Shown: positions 8,851 through 18,654, counted from the first letter of the stretch. The stretch: 64,000 nucleotides of DNA from Sulfurovum sp. AR (GCF_000296775.1 NZ_AJLE01000002.1:248001-312000); one strand, 5' to 3'. Made by a program: numbers and translations. Notes: generated by a model from the letters alone, not told the origin.

Positions 8851-11151
8851 TCATGCGTTTTGTGTTGAGTAATAATGCAAGGCATGCCATGCCTGTCCTC
8901 CAGCGATCCCACCATCATTGATCGCTGTATCATTTTGAAAATAATAGTTACGATTCTCTTTTTTACAGCGTCTGATGATCTTCTCAACCAGTACTTTGTT
9001 CTGGAAAACACCTCCAGAAAAAAGAAGTGGGAGCGTAGGATGTTTTTGGGCGATCTGAAAAATGATCTCTACGACTGTATTAAAAAAGGTTGAAACAATG
9101 CGTTGTCTATCTTCCATTTGTACCATAGATTCTACCATCGATTGTAGGTTGATCATACCATTCTCTATCTCAAAATGAAAGATATCCGTGATGCTTTCAT
9201 CCACATACTGTTCCATGACCAAGCCACTTTCCCCTTCAAAACTTGACAGATGTACAATATCTGCAAAACTTGCCACAGCATCAAAAAGTCTTCCCATAGA
9301 ACTGCACAATGGAGCATTCATGCCCTTCTCCCATACCGTATGAAGTATGTTGACCTCTTCTTTGGAAAATTGCTGTAATAGTGGCAATTTTAGTGCATGT
9401 ATCTCATCAAGTGTATAGGTTTCAAACAAGAGAGAAAGAGCAGATCTGCGTGGCTCTTTGATGGCCTTTTCCCCACCCAAAAGACGAAAAGGTGAAATGG
9501 TCACAATACGTTCATAGTTTTGATGATCTGCTATCATCACTTCTCCGCCCCATATGGTTCCATCATCACCATAACCCGTACCATCAAATGCAAATCCCAA
9601 AACTTTTCCATCCATATGATGTTCGCCCATCACTGCAAGAAGATGAGCATAATGATGCTGTACTTCAATGGCTTGTAAATTTGGATGATTTTTTTGTAAT
9701 TGTTTAGCCCATTTTGTGGTCATATATTCGGGATGTTTATCATAGACGATGACATCAGGTTCAAAATCATAAAAGCGTTTAAATGTATGAAGTGTACGTT
9801 CAAAATATTCAAATGCTTCTAGTGAATTTAAATCACCGATGTAGGGACTCATAATAAGCGTATTATCAAAGATCAAAGCAATACTGTTTTTTTGATTTGC
9901 TCCGACAGCGAGTATCTTTTTCTCACTCTTAAACGGTAGTTTCATACTTTTTGGTGCATAGCCTCTGGACATACGAAGTGTTATCTTTTCATCGCCTACC
10001 ATTTGTAAGACACTGTCATCATTTGCATTGAGTATATCGCGGTCATGGTCAAGTATCAGATCAACAACAAAGCCAAGCTTCTCAAGTAACTCAACACTGT
10101 TTTGTATGATCGGGTCATCACTGTGATTCGCACTTGTAGCAACAAGAGGAACATTGACCTCCTCGAGCAGAAGATGATGCAAAGGTGTATAAGGAAGAAA
10201 AACACCTATGCGGTCAAGACCCGGTGCTACAAGAGGACTGAGTAAACTCTCTTTTCGTTTAGGAACGATGACGATAGCTTTTTCTTTGGATGTGATGAGT
10301 TCTGCTTCCCTTAGAGATATGTCTGTAGAGGCTTTTAAACTTTCTATATCTGGGAACATCACGGCAAAAGGCTTTAGTGGTCTTTGTTTGCGTTTTCTTA
10401 ACTCATCTACAGTATTGGTGTTGGTGGAATCACAGATCAGATGAAATCCTCCAAGTCCTTTGACTGCTACAATAGACCCTTTTTTGATAGCATCTGCGGT
10501 TAATTTTATAGTATCATTGCCTTTTATTAATACGTTTCCCTTAGGATCAAGTAATTTGAGTGTAGGTCCACAGTCAGGACAGCTGATGGGCTGTGCATGA
10601 AAACGGCGATCCAAAGGATCCATGTACTCTTTTTGGCACGCTTTACACATCATAAAAGAATGCATAGAAGTGTTGGGTCTGTCATAGGGAAGTGTTTCTA
10701 TGATACTGTAACGCGGTCCACAGTTAGTACAGTTAATAAAAGGATAAGCGTGTCGTCTATTGGTTGGATCATGCATCTCTTGGAGACAATTTTTACAAAT
10801 GGCTATATCAGGAGAAACCAAAGTAGATTTCTGATTTGCTGTGTTACTTTGAAGAATTTGAAAATTTGTATAACCGACGTACTGTGTATCTTCACTTGAG
10901 AGTGTATCGATACGTACAAGAGGGGGCAGTTCTCTGTGGAATGCTTCTGTAAATGCCTCAATGGCACTCTTTTTACCCTCAAGTTCTATGTTTACCCCAG
11001 CTGTAGTGTTTACTATAAATCCATTTAAATGGTAACGGTCCGCGAGCTGGTAGATGAAAGGACGAAAACCAACGCCCTGTACAACCCCGGTGATGTTAAA
11101 CTTTCTATTCACTTCCAAGGGTAATCGCTCCAAATGCGACATTGGCATCAT
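8851..11151 (-). CDS. hypF: Carbamoyltransferase HypF
   Basis: HypF makes the carbamoyl group from carbamoyl phosphate and ATP and passes it to HypE. All four family domains are present in order: acylphosphatase (GVVQGVGFRPF near residue 22), two zinc fingers (CKNC and CTNC, then CKAC and CPDC), a YrdC-like domain (GSIVAVKGLGGFHL) and the Kae1-like domain with HHYAH, DGTGYG and SGGVFQNK. The ATG at 11151 makes the frame overlap hydE by 47 bases. A GTG at 11112, which overlaps the hydE stop, would remove 13 non-conserved residues and may be the real start. Confidence 0.95.
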   Translation of the reverse strand: MMPMSHLERLPLEVNRKFNITGVVQGVGFRPFIYQLADRYHLNGFIVNTTAGVNIELEGKKSAIEAFTEAFHRELPPLVRIDTLSSEDTQYVGYTNFQILQSNTANQKSTLVSPDIAICKNCLQEMHDPTNRRHAYPFINCTNCGPRYSIIETLPYDRPNTSMHSFMMCKACQKEYMDPLDRRFHAQPISCPDCGPTLKLLDPKGNVLIKGNDTIKLTADAIKKGSIVAVKGLGGFHLICDSTNTNTVDELRKRKQRPLKPFAVMFPDIESLKASTDISLREAELITSKEKAIVIVPKRKESLLSPLVAPGLDRIGVFLPYTPLHHLLLEEVNVPLVATSANHSDDPIIQNSVELLEKLGFVVDLILDHDRDILNANDDSVLQMVGDEKITLRMSRGYAPKSMKLPFKSEKKILAVGANQKNSIALIFDNTLIMSPYIGDLNSLEAFEYFERTLHTFKRFYDFEPDVIVYDKHPEYMTTKWAKQLQKNHPNLQAIEVQHHYAHLLAVMGEHHMDGKVLGFAFDGTGYGDDGTIWGGEVMIADHQNYERIVTISPFRLLGGEKAIKEPRRSALSLLFETYTLDEIHALKLPLLQQFSKEEVNILHTVWEKGMNAPLCSSMGRLFDAVASFADIVHLSSFEGESGLVMEQYVDESITDIFHFEIENGMINLQSMVESMVQMEDRQRIVSTFFNTVVEIIFQIAQKHPTLPLLFSGGVFQNKVLVEKIIRRCKKENRNYYFQNDTAINDGGIAGGQAWHALHYYSTQNA

Positions 11152-12895
11152 CTATGCTTAAACGTTTGTTTCTATAGATCGGATAATTGATACTCAGAGC
11201 ATTATAGGCACGCATCAATAATTGACGGTTTTCAAATAATCCACCGCTGAGTGTCACACCATGGATACCTATATTTGCATCTGCATTTTCAGCCTGCTGT
11301 GCAATAAAGTCTGCCAAAGAATCAATAAAACCAAAACTCAGGAGATACTCATCAAGACCGGCAAGTTTGAAACTCATGGCAGAACGGATGGCAAGCCTCG
11401 GGTCAAGCTGGTATCCCTCTTCTGTGTTTATGACTTTATAATCGATACGAGGACCGGATTTACCGTTGAATTCAATGGCAGTTGACTCAAGTTTTTCGCA
11501 TGACTCCAGTGCATCGCTCCCTTCATACAAGCCGATAAAAACAGCTGCCATAGACCATATTTTGGTAATGTCAGAAATATCGGTATGGGATGTAAACTTC
11601 ACTTGTTCGATCGTATCACAGAGGTCAGGAAAACTCTTTTGGAAATTGTTCACCAGACGCATACCACCCTCGTCCATGGTTCTGATCGCTTCTAACATAT
11701 GTTTAGGCTGACAGATGGTATTATCTCTGAAGAGTACCATAGGGGTATATCCTATTTTTCTGGAAAAAGAGAAGATATGAGATGGATGTGTTCGGCTGAA
11801 ATGTATCCCACAGAGTGACTGTTCGTCAAGTCCATGTTCAAGTACAATGGAACGCATGGCAGCATGTGCAGGTTCAAAACGTATCGCATTGGCAAAGGTA
11901 GGTGCTGCATCATTCGCAACATAGCGTATAGTTGGTTTTTGTAAGGCAAGTATTTTGTTCAACTGTAAGCCATTTACATCTCCACAGGCCTGAAAACCGT
12001 TATACTCACAGAAAGAAGGTTGTTTTAAAGGGATATCCATAGAAAATGGCAGCATATCACGACCTGATGTGATAATCAACTTTTCATCCAGCGCAGTAGC
12101 AACACGTAATGTAGATACATGGTCAGAGTACACTGCATCTATATCTTTCTTTTTTAACGCAATAGAGAGGGCCAAAGTAATTTTATCATCTGCGAAGAAG
12201 ACAGGATAAAAAGGTTGATCCAATGTATTTTCAGCGCGAAACATTAATTTCGGTTTTAAACGCACGGAAGGTTTTTCCACTGTCATCAAGCTATCCAATT
12301 CACATTGCGTGATAAGAAATTTATCTGAAATATCTGTAGGATCGCAAAAGAGAATACCCTGATCGTTTTGTTCCTTTGTATGTAATAAAGCAAAGCGGCG
12401 TGTTCCATTATAGGTAGGTAAGACAATTTCACCTTTCTCTTCCAAGACAGTTGCCAATTGCAGAAAAAAATCCTTTTCTTTGGATGCTTGGATGCCTGTA
12501 TAAGTAGTGAGATCATCCATAGAAATAGATAGTTCACTGAACCCGCAAACAGTACATGGATGAAACGGATTCAATGTGTTGATCACTTTTTCCTGGCATT
12601 CGGGGCAATATGGTACTTCATATGGAGCATCATTCTTAGAGAGTATCTTAGAAGCTACCTCGGTGTTAGCCTCCTCTATCTTGTACTCTTCCAAGAAGAG
12701 TGACTGGGGGACGAGCAAGGATATTTGTTCCGCCAGTGCCTCTAAGCTTGTTTGGTCAGCTGAAGCTTCTATCCTGAACTCTGTGCCATTCTGGTATAGT
12801 GAAAGCGGTAGAGTTGAGAGTTCATTGATACGATTTAACAGTCGTATAAACAACCCATTACTATGGGTGTATGTAAATTTAAACGCTATATGCAT
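11105..12895 (-). CDS. hydE: HydE, HypF-like hydrogenase accessory protein
   Basis: A 596-residue protein in the place of hydE of the Helicobacter and Wolinella hydABCDE operons, which is needed for hydrogenase activity but has no established reaction. It can be laid along HypF from end to end. It has an acylphosphatase-like N-terminus without the GVVQGVGFR loop, one Cys4 finger (CPEC then CTVCG), a YrdC-like middle, and a Kae1-like C-terminus ending LSGGLFENRQLL and AFGAITLG. The HypF catalytic signatures HHYAH and DGTGYG are replaced (FEPAH, RTHPSH). The start at MHIAFKF (12895) has an AGGG ribosome site and overlaps hydD by 17 bases; a longer frame to 12961 would run deeper into hydD. Confidence 0.85.
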   Translation of the reverse strand: MHIAFKFTYTHSNGLFIRLLNRINELSTLPLSLYQNGTEFRIEASADQTSLEALAEQISLLVPQSLFLEEYKIEEANTEVASKILSKNDAPYEVPYCPECQEKVINTLNPFHPCTVCGFSELSISMDDLTTYTGIQASKEKDFFLQLATVLEEKGEIVLPTYNGTRRFALLHTKEQNDQGILFCDPTDISDKFLITQCELDSLMTVEKPSVRLKPKLMFRAENTLDQPFYPVFFADDKITLALSIALKKKDIDAVYSDHVSTLRVATALDEKLIITSGRDMLPFSMDIPLKQPSFCEYNGFQACGDVNGLQLNKILALQKPTIRYVANDAAPTFANAIRFEPAHAAMRSIVLEHGLDEQSLCGIHFSRTHPSHIFSFSRKIGYTPMVLFRDNTICQPKHMLEAIRTMDEGGMRLVNNFQKSFPDLCDTIEQVKFTSHTDISDITKIWSMAAVFIGLYEGSDALESCEKLESTAIEFNGKSGPRIDYKVINTEEGYQLDPRLAIRSAMSFKLAGLDEYLLSFGFIDSLADFIAQQAENADANIGIHGVTLSGGLFENRQLLMRAYNALSINYPIYRNKRLSIDDANVAFGAITLGSE

Positions 12896-13427
12896 CAAGT
12901 ACCCTAAATGAGTTTGGTAGAATGGCCTGCATATCGACTTCAGCTTTTTTGACTGCAGCAATTCCCATGGTTTTTAAGTAATGTAGCAGTGTCTTTTCCA
13001 TCAGTGGTACGGCGGCAGCTACACCCTCAGAAAGAGAAAATTCTGTGGCTTCTATCACTGTGGGTACGACACCCATGATCATCGTAGGTGGACGATCGCC
13101 TGCAAGATCCATCATATTGAGAGTTTGCAGCATTTCAACCTCATGTGCACTACCCTGCCAGTCTACTGCATCAGGCACTGCATCAAAATCAAAGAAATAA
13201 ACTTCACCAGCCTCTACTCCTGGTGCATTGATCGTATCAACAATGATCACATGATCATACTCTACGATGATAGGTATGAGTCTTTGTGCAAGGGTCCCTC
13301 CATCCACAAGATCGATCTGAGGTTCACCTTCAAAACGGTATTTCTCTCCTATATAATTGATAAAATGTACCCCGATGCCTTCATCACCAAATAGCAGGTT
13401 CCCAATACCTAATACTAAAATTTTCAC
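12879..13427 (-). CDS. hydD: Hydrogenase maturation endopeptidase HydD (HyaD family)
   Basis: A 182-residue protease that cleaves the C-terminal extension of the large subunit after nickel insertion. It starts MKILVLGIGNLLFGDEGIG, the family hallmark, with Glu16 as a nickel-sensing ligand; VDTINAPG provides the Asp and SAHEVEMLQ the His ligand. Its start overlaps the stop of hydC by four bases (ATGA), and hydE begins before its stop, so hydC-D-E look translationally coupled. Confidence 0.95.
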   Translation of the reverse strand: MKILVLGIGNLLFGDEGIGVHFINYIGEKYRFEGEPQIDLVDGGTLAQRLIPIIVEYDHVIIVDTINAPGVEAGEVYFFDFDAVPDAVDWQGSAHEVEMLQTLNMMDLAGDRPPTMIMGVVPTVIEATEFSLSEGVAAAVPLMEKTLLHYLKTMGIAAVKKAEVDMQAILPNSFRVLDAYSV

Positions 13428-14140
13428 TTTTTATCTTTTTCCTCAGACTGGCTTTCTAGTTGTTCTTTTTTCAGATGGTAATCATACCCTGTAAACATTA
13501 CATCAAGCGCGGCATGTTTAAATCGTATGGCAGACCAAATGACCATGTAGATATGGATAGGGATAAAGACCAAAAAACCCCACATTGTAATATGATGTAT
13601 AAAACGTACACTAGCAAGTCCACCGAACCATGCCTCAACTACGCGCATTGAGTCATATAACAAACCACCAATACCTTGGTGATAGACATGTACATACAAT
13701 ATTAATCCAGTAAGTGAGGCTGTAATAACCAAGAGCGTGATTATAAAGTAAGTAAAAAACTGTAATGGCCCATACAACCCTATTTTACGTAATTCACCGA
13801 AAAAGAAATATGACTTTAACGCAACTAACCAAGATTTTAAACTGAATACATCTCTAAGTGAACGTAATTCACCATTACTATCTGGTCCAAAAAAGAAGAG
13901 ATAGATACGAAGCAGACCGGAAGATATCAGTACAAATCCCAGGATAAAATGCCACATTGCCCACTTTCCATAAAGTAGTTTATCCGTTGAACCTTCAGAC
14001 AAAATGAATGGATGTGCTAGATAGAACCCGGTTATAATTAATCCCGTTACTACAAGGGCACGTATCCAGTGTAATATTCGATTACCCCAACTATAAACAA
14101 AATCAGGATGTTCTATAATATATTCTTCTGGTTTTTTCAT
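13424..14140 (-). CDS. hydC: Hydrogenase b-type cytochrome subunit HydC
   Basis: A 238-residue di-heme membrane cytochrome b that anchors the hydrogenase and passes its electrons to the quinone pool. It has four long hydrophobic segments with His residues placed for heme binding: ILHWIRALV near residue 22, MWHFILGF near 63, LYVHVYHQG near 147, and HHITMWGFLVFIPIHIY near 180. It follows hydB after 51 bases and is coupled to hydD. Confidence 0.94.
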   Translation of the reverse strand: MKKPEEYIIEHPDFVYSWGNRILHWIRALVVTGLIITGFYLAHPFILSEGSTDKLLYGKWAMWHFILGFVLISSGLLRIYLFFFGPDSNGELRSLRDVFSLKSWLVALKSYFFFGELRKIGLYGPLQFFTYFIITLLVITASLTGLILYVHVYHQGIGGLLYDSMRVVEAWFGGLASVRFIHHITMWGFLVFIPIHIYMVIWSAIRFKHAALDVMFTGYDYHLKKEQLESQSEEKDKK

Positions 14141-14191
14141 AGTTTTCTCTCCTTTTCATTCCTTTTTATTCAAGGAAATCTATTTAACACA

Positions 14192-15910
14192 TTAACAAGC
14201 TGTCCCACTGTTCATAGGATTCACTTTAAATTCACTAAGTTCTGCACCTTTCATATCCATCACATGTACGGAACATGACATACAAGGATCAAAAGAGTGA
14301 ATCACTCTGAGTACTTCAAGCGGTTTGGTCGGATCTTCAAGTTTTAAACCTACCAAGGATGCTTCATAAGGGCCAATAGTACCGTTACCGTCCATCGGTC
14401 CAGCATTCCATGTTGTCGGTACGACTGCTTGATAATTTTCTATGACTCCATCTTTAATACGTACCCAGTGACTAAGTGTTCCACGAGGAGCTTCTCCTAT
14501 AAAGCGGCCTTTGTAGACTTTTGAAGGATCAATCTCAAACTTAGTGTACGTACTGTCATCGGTTTTGATATTCTCTACCAGTGAATTAAAGGTTATGATA
14601 GCATTGTCAGATATCAATTTAGTTTGAAGCATTCTTGCCGCTGTTCTACCTAATGTCGTAAAGAGTGCACCTACCGGCAGTCCCGTCCTTTTTAGAAAAG
14701 CGCCTACTTCCGCTTGGACCTTTGCATTGCCTCTGGCATAATTAACCAGTAAACAGGCTAAGGGACCAACCTCCATCGCTTGATCGTCATAACGAGGTGA
14801 TTTCACCCAAGAGTATTTTGCATTTTCATCGATGATCTTTGCTTCTCCATTCACAGTATCACCATCTACAAAACCAGTATAGTCTGGTTCAGTCACACCA
14901 TCCCAAGGTTGTAAGTGATTTGTACCTTTATACCATGCGTGTGTCACATCTTCTTCTATCTTCATATCATCAATATCGAATACTTGAGTAATATCACCAT
15001 TTGTGATGTACCCACTTTGGAAAAGATTTTCTGTACGGTTTAGCATAAATGCATCAGCAGCAAGGAAGTTCTTCACCCCTACTCCACCTAGTACGGTTTC
15101 TTCTGTACCGTAGGCTTCTGCAGCCATGATGATATCTGCCTGATAGGCACGATCGATGAAGTCTTTAACAATTTTGTATTTTTCTTTCCATTGAGCCAGA
15201 CGTGTAGGACTCAATATATCTCTGACACAGGTCACCCCACCCACCACAAGACTTTGCGGATGCGGCTGTTTTGCTCCAAAGATAGCGAACATCTGTGCAG
15301 CTACACGCTGTACCTCTAGTGCCTTGAGATAATGTGAAAGTGCGATAAGGTTCTGTTCCGGAGAGAATTTGTAGGTGCCATTCCCCCAATAGGCATTGGC
15401 GAATGGACCAAGTTGACCTTTATCTACAAACTCTTTCACTCTCTTTTGTACAGCAGTCAGTTCATCTGCTCCTGTTGCTATAGGTGAATCAGAATATTTA
15501 AAAGCCAACTTGGATGCTTTTTCAGGGTCTGCACTCAATGCTGAGACCACATCGACCCAGTCAAGACCATGTAAGTGGTAGAAATGTACCACATGGTCAT
15601 GCATATAAAGAGATTCATTAAGAAGTGAACGTATCAATTGTGCATTGTAGGGTGCTTCTACACCTAAGGCATTCTCTACCGCTTCCACACCGGCCTTGTA
15701 ATGTGAATAAGTACAAACACCACAGATACGCTGTGACATAAGTCCAGCATCACGAGGATCACGCCCTTTAAGAATAAGTTCGATCCCTCTCCACAAAGTC
15801 GATGATGAGTAGGCTTTTTGTACTACATTGCTTTCATCTACTTCGACTTCTATACGCAGATGTCCCTCAATTCTAGTTATCGGATCGATCACTACACGTC
15901 TGTTACCCAT
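14192..15910 (-). CDS. hydB: [NiFe]-hydrogenase large subunit HydB
   Basis: A 572-residue catalytic subunit that oxidises hydrogen at the Ni-Fe centre. The four nickel cysteines lie in RICGVCTYSH (about residues 61-70) and DPCMSCSVH near the C-terminus (about 541-549). The PITRIEGHLRIE start is typical of membrane-bound uptake (group 1) enzymes. After the last conserved His there is a 23-residue tail that HydD should remove. The gene begins three bases after hydA, so both subunits are co-translated and probably exported together by Tat on the signal of HydA. Confidence 0.97.
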   Translation of the reverse strand: MGNRRVVIDPITRIEGHLRIEVEVDESNVVQKAYSSSTLWRGIELILKGRDPRDAGLMSQRICGVCTYSHYKAGVEAVENALGVEAPYNAQLIRSLLNESLYMHDHVVHFYHLHGLDWVDVVSALSADPEKASKLAFKYSDSPIATGADELTAVQKRVKEFVDKGQLGPFANAYWGNGTYKFSPEQNLIALSHYLKALEVQRVAAQMFAIFGAKQPHPQSLVVGGVTCVRDILSPTRLAQWKEKYKIVKDFIDRAYQADIIMAAEAYGTEETVLGGVGVKNFLAADAFMLNRTENLFQSGYITNGDITQVFDIDDMKIEEDVTHAWYKGTNHLQPWDGVTEPDYTGFVDGDTVNGEAKIIDENAKYSWVKSPRYDDQAMEVGPLACLLVNYARGNAKVQAEVGAFLKRTGLPVGALFTTLGRTAARMLQTKLISDNAIITFNSLVENIKTDDSTYTKFEIDPSKVYKGRFIGEAPRGTLSHWVRIKDGVIENYQAVVPTTWNAGPMDGNGTIGPYEASLVGLKLEDPTKPLEVLRVIHSFDPCMSCSVHVMDMKGAELSEFKVNPMNSGTAC

Positions 15911-15913
15911 GAC

Positions 15914-17065
15914 TTACTCCCCCTTTTCATCATGTTTATTCATAAATATACTTGCAACGGCATGTGCACCTATACCAACCAATGTTGCAGTAAGAAGTGT
16001 GGTGCCTATCTTATCAACAGTGGAGTTGAGTCCCATGACGAGATGTGAATCGATCGGTTTTTCCAATGGCCCCATCGTATCCCAGAAGTCCGGTTCAGAA
16101 CATCCCATACAACCGTGTCCCGCACCAATCGGCCAATTGACATGCTGGTTAAAGCGTTCTGTAGAACAGTTGTTAAAGGTATACGGACCTTTACATCCCT
16201 GCTTATAGAGACACCATCCGTCTTTAGCACCATCATCACCGAAACTCTCTACGAACTCTCCGGCATCAAAATGTCCGCGACGTTCACAAAGATCATGTAT
16301 GCGGTTACCGTATGCCCATTTTGGACGATGGTAACGGTCAAGTGCAGGCAGTGTACCAAAGAGTAAAAAGTGCATCAGTGTACCAACAATATTTGAAGCA
16401 CTTGGAGGACAACCAGGAACATTGATAACAGATTGAGAAACCACCTTGTCAACACCTTTTGCACCGGTAGGATTTGGTGCAGCAGCCTGAATACCACCAA
16501 ACGCAGCACAAGTTCCTATGGAAAAGATCGCTGCTGCGTCTTTGGCCGCTTCTGTAACAACACTGAGGCCTGTTCGACCTTGGGGTCCCATGGTCAAATA
16601 CTGACCGTTCATAGCTGTCGGTACTCCACCCTCAACAAGGAGAATATACCTTCCTGCATATTTTTTTAAAGCTTGATTCAGGTTTTCTTCCGCTTGCCAG
16701 CCTGATGCAGCCATGAGTGTCTCATGGTATTCAAGAGAGATATAGTCAAAAATCAGGGAATCGACTGTTGGCGCATCAGAGCGTATAAAAGATTCACTAC
16801 ATCCTGTACACTCTGCCATATGGAGCCAGACCAACGGTATACGATCGGCCATTTTAGCAGCTTCAGCAAATAAAGGAGTGAATTGGGAAGGCAGGGCAAG
16901 CATTGCTGTAATACCTGCAGCCCATTTGATGAAGTCACGCCGCTCAATACCACGACCTTCAAGCATCTGCTCTATAGACTCTTCTTTAAACGAAGGCAAC
17001 TCAGACAACGCCTGTATACGATCTTTTGCTTTTGCATAAAGTGCATCAAAACCATTCATCTTCAA
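15914..17065 (-). CDS. hydA: [NiFe]-hydrogenase small subunit HydA
   Basis: A 383-residue Fe-S subunit that carries electrons from the Ni-Fe centre to HydC. A long N-terminal leader ends in ERRDFIKWAAG followed by a hydrophobic stretch, a Tat signal. The proximal cluster motif is CTGCSES, with IGTCAAFGG and VPGCPPSA after it; the distal and medial clusters use H/C residues in RIHDLCERRGHFDAG, KQGCKGPYTFNNC and GHGCMGCSEPDFWD. A hydrophobic helix near residue 350 anchors the C-terminus. It is the first gene of hydABCDE. An AT-rich inverted repeat lies 45 bases upstream. Confidence 0.97.
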   Translation of the reverse strand: MKMNGFDALYAKAKDRIQALSELPSFKEESIEQMLEGRGIERRDFIKWAAGITAMLALPSQFTPLFAEAAKMADRIPLVWLHMAECTGCSESFIRSDAPTVDSLIFDYISLEYHETLMAASGWQAEENLNQALKKYAGRYILLVEGGVPTAMNGQYLTMGPQGRTGLSVVTEAAKDAAAIFSIGTCAAFGGIQAAAPNPTGAKGVDKVVSQSVINVPGCPPSASNIVGTLMHFLLFGTLPALDRYHRPKWAYGNRIHDLCERRGHFDAGEFVESFGDDGAKDGWCLYKQGCKGPYTFNNCSTERFNQHVNWPIGAGHGCMGCSEPDFWDTMGPLEKPIDSHLVMGLNSTVDKIGTTLLTATLVGIGAHAVASIFMNKHDEKGE

Positions 17066-17109
17066 CCCCTTTAATTTTTGTATGTGCTAAGTATATCATA
17101 GGAACTCTA

Positions 17110-17136
17110 ATAATATTTGCTTCTACCAAATATTAT
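17110..17136 (-). promoter_or_regulatory. Inverted repeat between sqr and hydA
   Basis: ATAATATTTG (17110-17119) and CAAATATTAT (17127-17136) form a perfect 10-bp dyad with a seven-base spacer. It is 45 bases upstream of the hydA start and 35 bases after the sqr stop. It could be a regulator binding site for hydA or a weak terminator of sqr; there is no T-run in the minus-strand direction, which favours an operator. Confidence 0.4.
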
Positions 17137-17170
17137 AAAATAATTTTTAATTATGACAATTATCTATTTT

Positions 17171-18637
17171 CTAGAACCATCCTCTCAACATAAGATACCA
17201 GTACATCGGTTTCAACTGATAGAGGTCAAATGCCCACCACAGAAATCTGGGTTTTGCAGGATCCAGGAATGGTACGGTAGGTGCTAGACCTTTGTAGTTA
17301 AATTCAGCCATGATGATCTCACCATATTCTGTTTTAAGCGGACAGACTGTGTACCCATCGAATTTCTCCATCAGTGGCTTACCTTCAAGTGCTGAAATAA
17401 GGTTGCCCACAGCGATAGGACCATGATGTCTAGTAGATCCACCGGTTTTACCTAACGGAATACCACAAACATCACCCATGCCAAATACATTTGGGTATCT
17501 TCTATGCTGCAGTGTTTCCTGGTCTACTTCAAGCCATCCCTTAGCAGTACCTTTTTGCCAACCCAATTGAGAATCCACCAATGCCTGAGGAGGCCCCATA
17601 GGCGGTACAATATGAATGAAGTCATAAGAGATGTCTACCATTCTTTTTTCTTCAGATATATCATACTCTTCCAGATCTTCATCATATTCCCCTTTGACCT
17701 CATAGGTCTCTTCAAACGTTGCTACCTTGTTCTTTGTATCTATGGCAATAAGATTGTGTCTAAAATGATTGGTAATGGTGTCATACTTATTTTGTACTTC
17801 TAGCAGTGATTTTTCGATCTCAGGGATGTGAAACAGTTTTGCACTGTCAGTAGCGTAAATATAATTCGCCCCTAAATCATTTTTTTTCAAATGATCTGCA
17901 CTGAGGTAGAGGATCTTTTGTGGTGCACCACCACATTTGATAGGTGTGTTCGGACTTGTATAGAGTACTGTTGGTTTTTTACCTGAAGCTGCTGCCTCTT
18001 TGAGCGCGTTGAACCAGTGCAAAGTCACTTCACCACCTTTAGCGGTACCTTTTTCCAGATTGTTCAGATAGACACTGGAGATACTGTTTTTACCTATATC
18101 CTCTTCACTCAGACCTTTGATCCAATCATAGTGATAGACTATCCCGGTAGCCACGACCATATAATCATAAGGTACTTCCACACCGGCACGTGTCGTTACT
18201 TTATTGTTATCCGGATCAAATGAAGCAACTTCATCTTTGATCCAATTGACATCCTCCGGTATGAACTCTCTATTCTCTTTTGCAATATCATCTAACGTAT
18301 AAAGCCCGGCAGCCATAAAGACCTGTCCCGGCTGATAAAGGTGTGTCTCATTGGGTGCAATGATCGTAATATCTGCATTAGGTAAAGCACTGTGAAGTCT
18401 GGCAAGTGCCATGATACCGCCTGCTCCACCACCAACAATCAAGATCTTGGCATTCTTTTCACTTTTGGCTGTTGGTGCTTCATCTGCTTGTAAAAAAGGA
18501 GATGAACCCACCAATGTGGCCGCCCCACCGACCCCCATCATTTTGAGTGCTGTTCTCCTACTGATACCTTCTTCTATGGCTTCACCATGCAACAGTTCCA
18601 CTAAAGGTTTACTATGCTCAATTTTTTTATGCTTCAT
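17171..18637 (-). CDS. sqr: Sulfide:quinone oxidoreductase family flavoprotein with Tat leader
   Basis: A 488-residue FAD enzyme that should oxidise sulfide to sulfur and reduce membrane quinone. A Tat-type leader (ISRRTALKMMG, about residues 25-35) precedes the dinucleotide fold ILIVGGGAGGIMAL (about 64-77). The conserved cysteine sites seen are NTPIKCGGAPQK and VFGMGDVCGIPLGKTGG, with a third in YTVCPLK; the C-terminal hydrophobic, aromatic end probably touches the membrane. The family has several types with different roles, and the exact type is not clear to me. It lies just upstream of hydA on the same strand. An 11-bp dyad is found in its promoter region. Confidence 0.88.
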   Translation of the reverse strand: MKHKKIEHSKPLVELLHGEAIEEGISRRTALKMMGVGGAATLVGSSPFLQADEAPTAKSEKNAKILIVGGGAGGIMALARLHSALPNADITIIAPNETHLYQPGQVFMAAGLYTLDDIAKENREFIPEDVNWIKDEVASFDPDNNKVTTRAGVEVPYDYMVVATGIVYHYDWIKGLSEEDIGKNSISSVYLNNLEKGTAKGGEVTLHWFNALKEAAASGKKPTVLYTSPNTPIKCGGAPQKILYLSADHLKKNDLGANYIYATDSAKLFHIPEIEKSLLEVQNKYDTITNHFRHNLIAIDTKNKVATFEETYEVKGEYDEDLEEYDISEEKRMVDISYDFIHIVPPMGPPQALVDSQLGWQKGTAKGWLEVDQETLQHRRYPNVFGMGDVCGIPLGKTGGSTRHHGPIAVGNLISALEGKPLMEKFDGYTVCPLKTEYGEIIMAEFNYKGLAPTVPFLDPAKPRFLWWAFDLYQLKPMYWYLMLRGWF

Positions 18638-18654
18638 AAATTAAAATCCCTATG

